Shown in pieces: positions 62,838-64,000 of a stretch of 64,000 nt of DNA. How positions within the stretch are numbered: position 1 is the first letter of the stretch; each line of letters starts with the position of its first letter. Source of the DNA: CABMKH01 sp040797625 (lineage in GTDB: Bacteria; Bacillota; Clostridia; Tissierellales; Tissierellaceae); NCBI GenBank assembly GCA_052067355.1, contig JBQHQH010000005.1, forward strand, positions 46,068 to 110,067, written 5' to 3'. The notes beneath the pieces are model-generated. The model did no database searches. It was given only the letters and a program-made list of their open reading frames with translations, and had not been told where the DNA came from. Made by a program: the position numbers and the translations under genes.

Positions 62838-62884
62838 TATATACATAGCAAAGCTAAAGATAATCCTCCCTCCTTTTTGGCTCA

Positions 62885-63070
62885 TTATGTGAGATAGCAC
62901 AACATCAAAGTATCGAGCAATTACTTTGATGACAGTCTTATACCTATTCGATATAATCCCAGCCTTGAATTTTGGTATCCAAGACTTCGGCGATATCTCC
63001 TTTCTCCATACATCATTGAGTTCCGCTCTCAATATGGTTACTGATAGACATCGCACCTCTACCTCACCCT
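62885..63070 (-). promoter_or_regulatory. lysine riboswitch (L box)
   Basis: The minus strand carries the L-box landmarks in order: GGTAGAGGTGCGA, a CAGTAAC loop motif, GAAAGGAGATATCGCCGAAG, AAGACTGTCATCAAAG and TGCTATCTCACA. The closing P1 helix is TGAGGTAG (63066-63059) with CTATCTCA (62897-62890), all eight positions paired. Each block matches the B. subtilis lysC leader. With lysine bound, the downstream terminator should form and shut off the carrier and amidohydrolase. Confidence 0.93.
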
Positions 63071-63187
63071 GGAAGGATGAGGATTTTTATTAAATTTTAT
63101 TGTATATATACTAACATTACATATTAAAGCTGTCAAGTATAAGTTTATATAAACTAAAATTTATAATCTAAAATCACTTCAATAGTC

Positions 63188-63208
63188 AAATGATAGTAGT
63201 TATCATTT
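63188..63208. promoter_or_regulatory. Fur-family-type operator upstream of rpsD
   Basis: AAATGATAGTAGTTATCATTT is a perfect dyad around a five-base centre. It agrees at 12 of 14 positions with the Fur 7-1-7 box and at about 16 of 20 with the Zur box of Firmicutes. It overlaps the -35 element of the rpsD promoter, as a repressor site would. Confidence 0.5.
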
Positions 63209-63234
63209 ACATTTTAAAAATATTATGCTATACT
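63206..63234 (+). promoter_or_regulatory. sigma-A promoter of rpsD
   Basis: TTTACA (63206-63211), 17 bases, TATACT (63229-63234) with an extended TGC before the -10. A leader hairpin CTTAAATTAT / ATAATTTAAG (63244-63253, 63262-63271) follows and may act in S4 autoregulation. Confidence 0.7.
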
Positions 63235-63285
63235 ATTACAAGGCTTAAATTATCGCGGCAAATAATTTAAGAAAAGAGGCAAATT

Positions 63286-63885
63286 ATGGCTAAGATGATG
63301 GGACCTAGATTTAAACAATCTAGAAGATTAGGATTAAATGTATGTGGTCACCCAAAGGCGATGAATAGAGCTACAAAGGGAACTTCAAGGTCAGATAAAA
63401 AACTGACAGAGTACGGTATACAATTATTAGAGAAACAAAGACTTAGAGCTTATTATGGAGTTATGGAAAAACAATTTACTAAATATGTAAAAGATGCAAT
63501 CAAGTCTCCAGAACAAACTGGTCATGCACTTATCAAGACATTAGAAACTAGACTAGATAATCTAACCTATAGAATGGGTTTTGCATCTTCTATCAGACAG
63601 GCTAGACAAATGGTAGTTCATGGACATATTTTAGTAAATGGCCAAAAAATAAATATACCCTCTTATCTAGTAGATATAGATGATGAAATATCTCTAAAGG
63701 ATAAATCTAGAGATGTAGAATTATTTAAGGAAAATTTCCAAAGTAATCTTTTAACCAGTTATCCATATATAGAAAAAGATGAGGATAATTTTTCAGCTAG
63801 ATTAACAAGGATGCCGAATAGAGAAGAGGTTCCAATAGAAATAGACGATCATTTAGTTGTTGAGTTCTACTCAAAACTTATATAA
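63286..63885 (+). CDS. rpsD: 30S ribosomal protein S4 (cysteine-poor form)
   Basis: A 199-residue S4 protein, one of the first to bind 16S rRNA. GPRFKQSRRLGLNVCGHPKA opens the N-terminal arm, and LDNLTYRMGFASSIRQARQM with VVHGHILVNGQKINIPSYLV is the S4 RNA-binding domain. The N-terminus has only one Cys, so it lacks the four-Cys zinc finger of the zinc-binding S4 type. It stands alone, outside the rpsM-rpsK-rpoA cluster where S4 often lies in clostridia, and has a Fur-family-type operator before its promoter. It may therefore be a metal-regulated second copy. RBS AAGAGG. Confidence 0.93.
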   Translation: MAKMMGPRFKQSRRLGLNVCGHPKAMNRATKGTSRSDKKLTEYGIQLLEKQRLRAYYGVMEKQFTKYVKDAIKSPEQTGHALIKTLETRLDNLTYRMGFASSIRQARQMVVHGHILVNGQKINIPSYLVDIDDEISLKDKSRDVELFKENFQSNLLTSYPYIEKDEDNFSARLTRMPNREEVPIEIDDHLVVEFYSKLI

Positions 63886-63925
63886 AAAAGGTAGTATAAA
63901 ATAATCTGTGCTTTTACGAAATAAA

Positions 63926-63976
63926 ATTCTCTTTTCTGGCAAGAATCAAAATATGATTTGAACTAGAAAGGAGAAT
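63926..63976 (+). promoter_or_regulatory. hairpin covering the RBS of the last gene
   Basis: ATTCTCTTTTCT (63926-63937) pairs with AGAAAGGAGAAT (63965-63976), 12 pairs with one G-T, around a 27-base loop. The second arm contains the AAAGGAG ribosome site of the gene starting at 63982. Confidence 0.55.
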
Positions 63977-63981
63977 CTTTT

Positions 63982-64000
63982 ATGTCAACATTACCAAAAG
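63982..64000 (+). CDS. start of an unidentified gene, cut by window end
   Basis: An ATG with AAAGGAG nine bases upstream opens a frame reading MSTLPK before the window ends. Nothing can be said about function. Confidence 0.6.

Noticed and set aside
62832..62876. Leader peptide (AAAGGAGGGAGG then a five-codon frame) between aptamer and terminator
   Set aside because: The purine-rich site is about 18 bases from the ATG, too far for normal initiation, and the frame runs into the terminator stem.
62829..63056. 75-codon minus-strand frame
   Set aside because: It lies wholly inside the lysine riboswitch and its terminator; the conserved RNA blocks explain the sequence and no RBS precedes the frame.
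1..64000. tRNA, rRNA, CRISPR, prophage or insertion sequences
   Set aside because: None was recognised on either strand; repeated hairpins are terminators or regulatory dyads rather than an array.

Overview
The window looks like a chromosomal segment from an anaerobic, spore-forming, low-GC Firmicute, most likely a clostridial or Tissierellia-type lineage. The DNA is very AT-rich (about 30% GC by eye) and has strong AGGAGG-type ribosome binding sites with many GTG/TTG starts. It carries PolC, two alpha/beta-type SASP genes with sigma-G-like promoters, T-box leaders, a lysine riboswitch, a 2-oxoacid:ferredoxin oxidoreductase and a molybdenum hydroxylase. I see no tRNA, rRNA, CRISPR array, insertion sequence or prophage. 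Most of it is ordinary core chromosome, with a few accessory islands.

Layout. 1-5.1 kb: end of a methyltransferase gene, a SASP-like gene, a CPBP protease, hpt, a micro-ORF, an SSB gene, a PdaB-like deacetylase, then across a perfect 46-bp palindrome a classic SASP gene. 5.1-16 kb: DUF4364, a beta-propeller protein, folC, valS (Val T-box), pgsA, an orphan substrate-binding lipoprotein, trpS (Trp T-box), cysK-cysE (Cys T-box) and a decayed remnant of a Cys/Met-metabolism PLP enzyme. 16-20 kb: a GlnK/GlnL-like two-component system next to the glutamate symporter gene gltS. 20-29 kb: a frameshifted yyaL-like gene, polC, a DUF2812 gene, a cupin gene with a sigma-K-like promoter, and mnmH. 30-41 kb: a membrane-anchored protein beside a dead ECF sigma-factor gene, gldA, a thioredoxin-like gene, a flavin reductase lipoprotein, pgeF, a peroxiredoxin gene next to a perfect Fur-type box, a DUF896 gene, and the korA-korB-tkt operon.

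41-46 kb: an OmpR-type regulator and a histidine kinase whose sensor loop is rich in Met, His and Cys. They are separated by a small island of exported and membrane micro-proteins, including a 36-residue LDCC-motif peptide. 45.9-53.2 kb: an eight-gene operon with two ABC modules, one permease fused to an M1-type metallopeptidase, and its own ECF sigma factor. The only promoter-like sequence before the operon has ECF form (TGTAAC-N16-CGAATA), which suggests autoregulation. 53-60 kb: a stand-alone PTS EIIB domain, a three-subunit xanthine dehydrogenase-type molybdenum hydroxylase, an MtaD-like deaminase, an ECF-transporter S component and DUF1893. 60-64 kb: a YfcC-type carrier and an M20 amidohydrolase under a lysine riboswitch, then rpsD behind a Fur-family-type operator, and the first codons of a gene whose RBS lies in a hairpin.

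The most interesting candidates are the ECF-sigma/ABC/M1-peptidase operon, the Met-rich two-component region with its LDCC micro-protein, and the lysine-riboswitch transporter/hydrolase pair. All functional calls come from reading motifs and context; no database search was possible.
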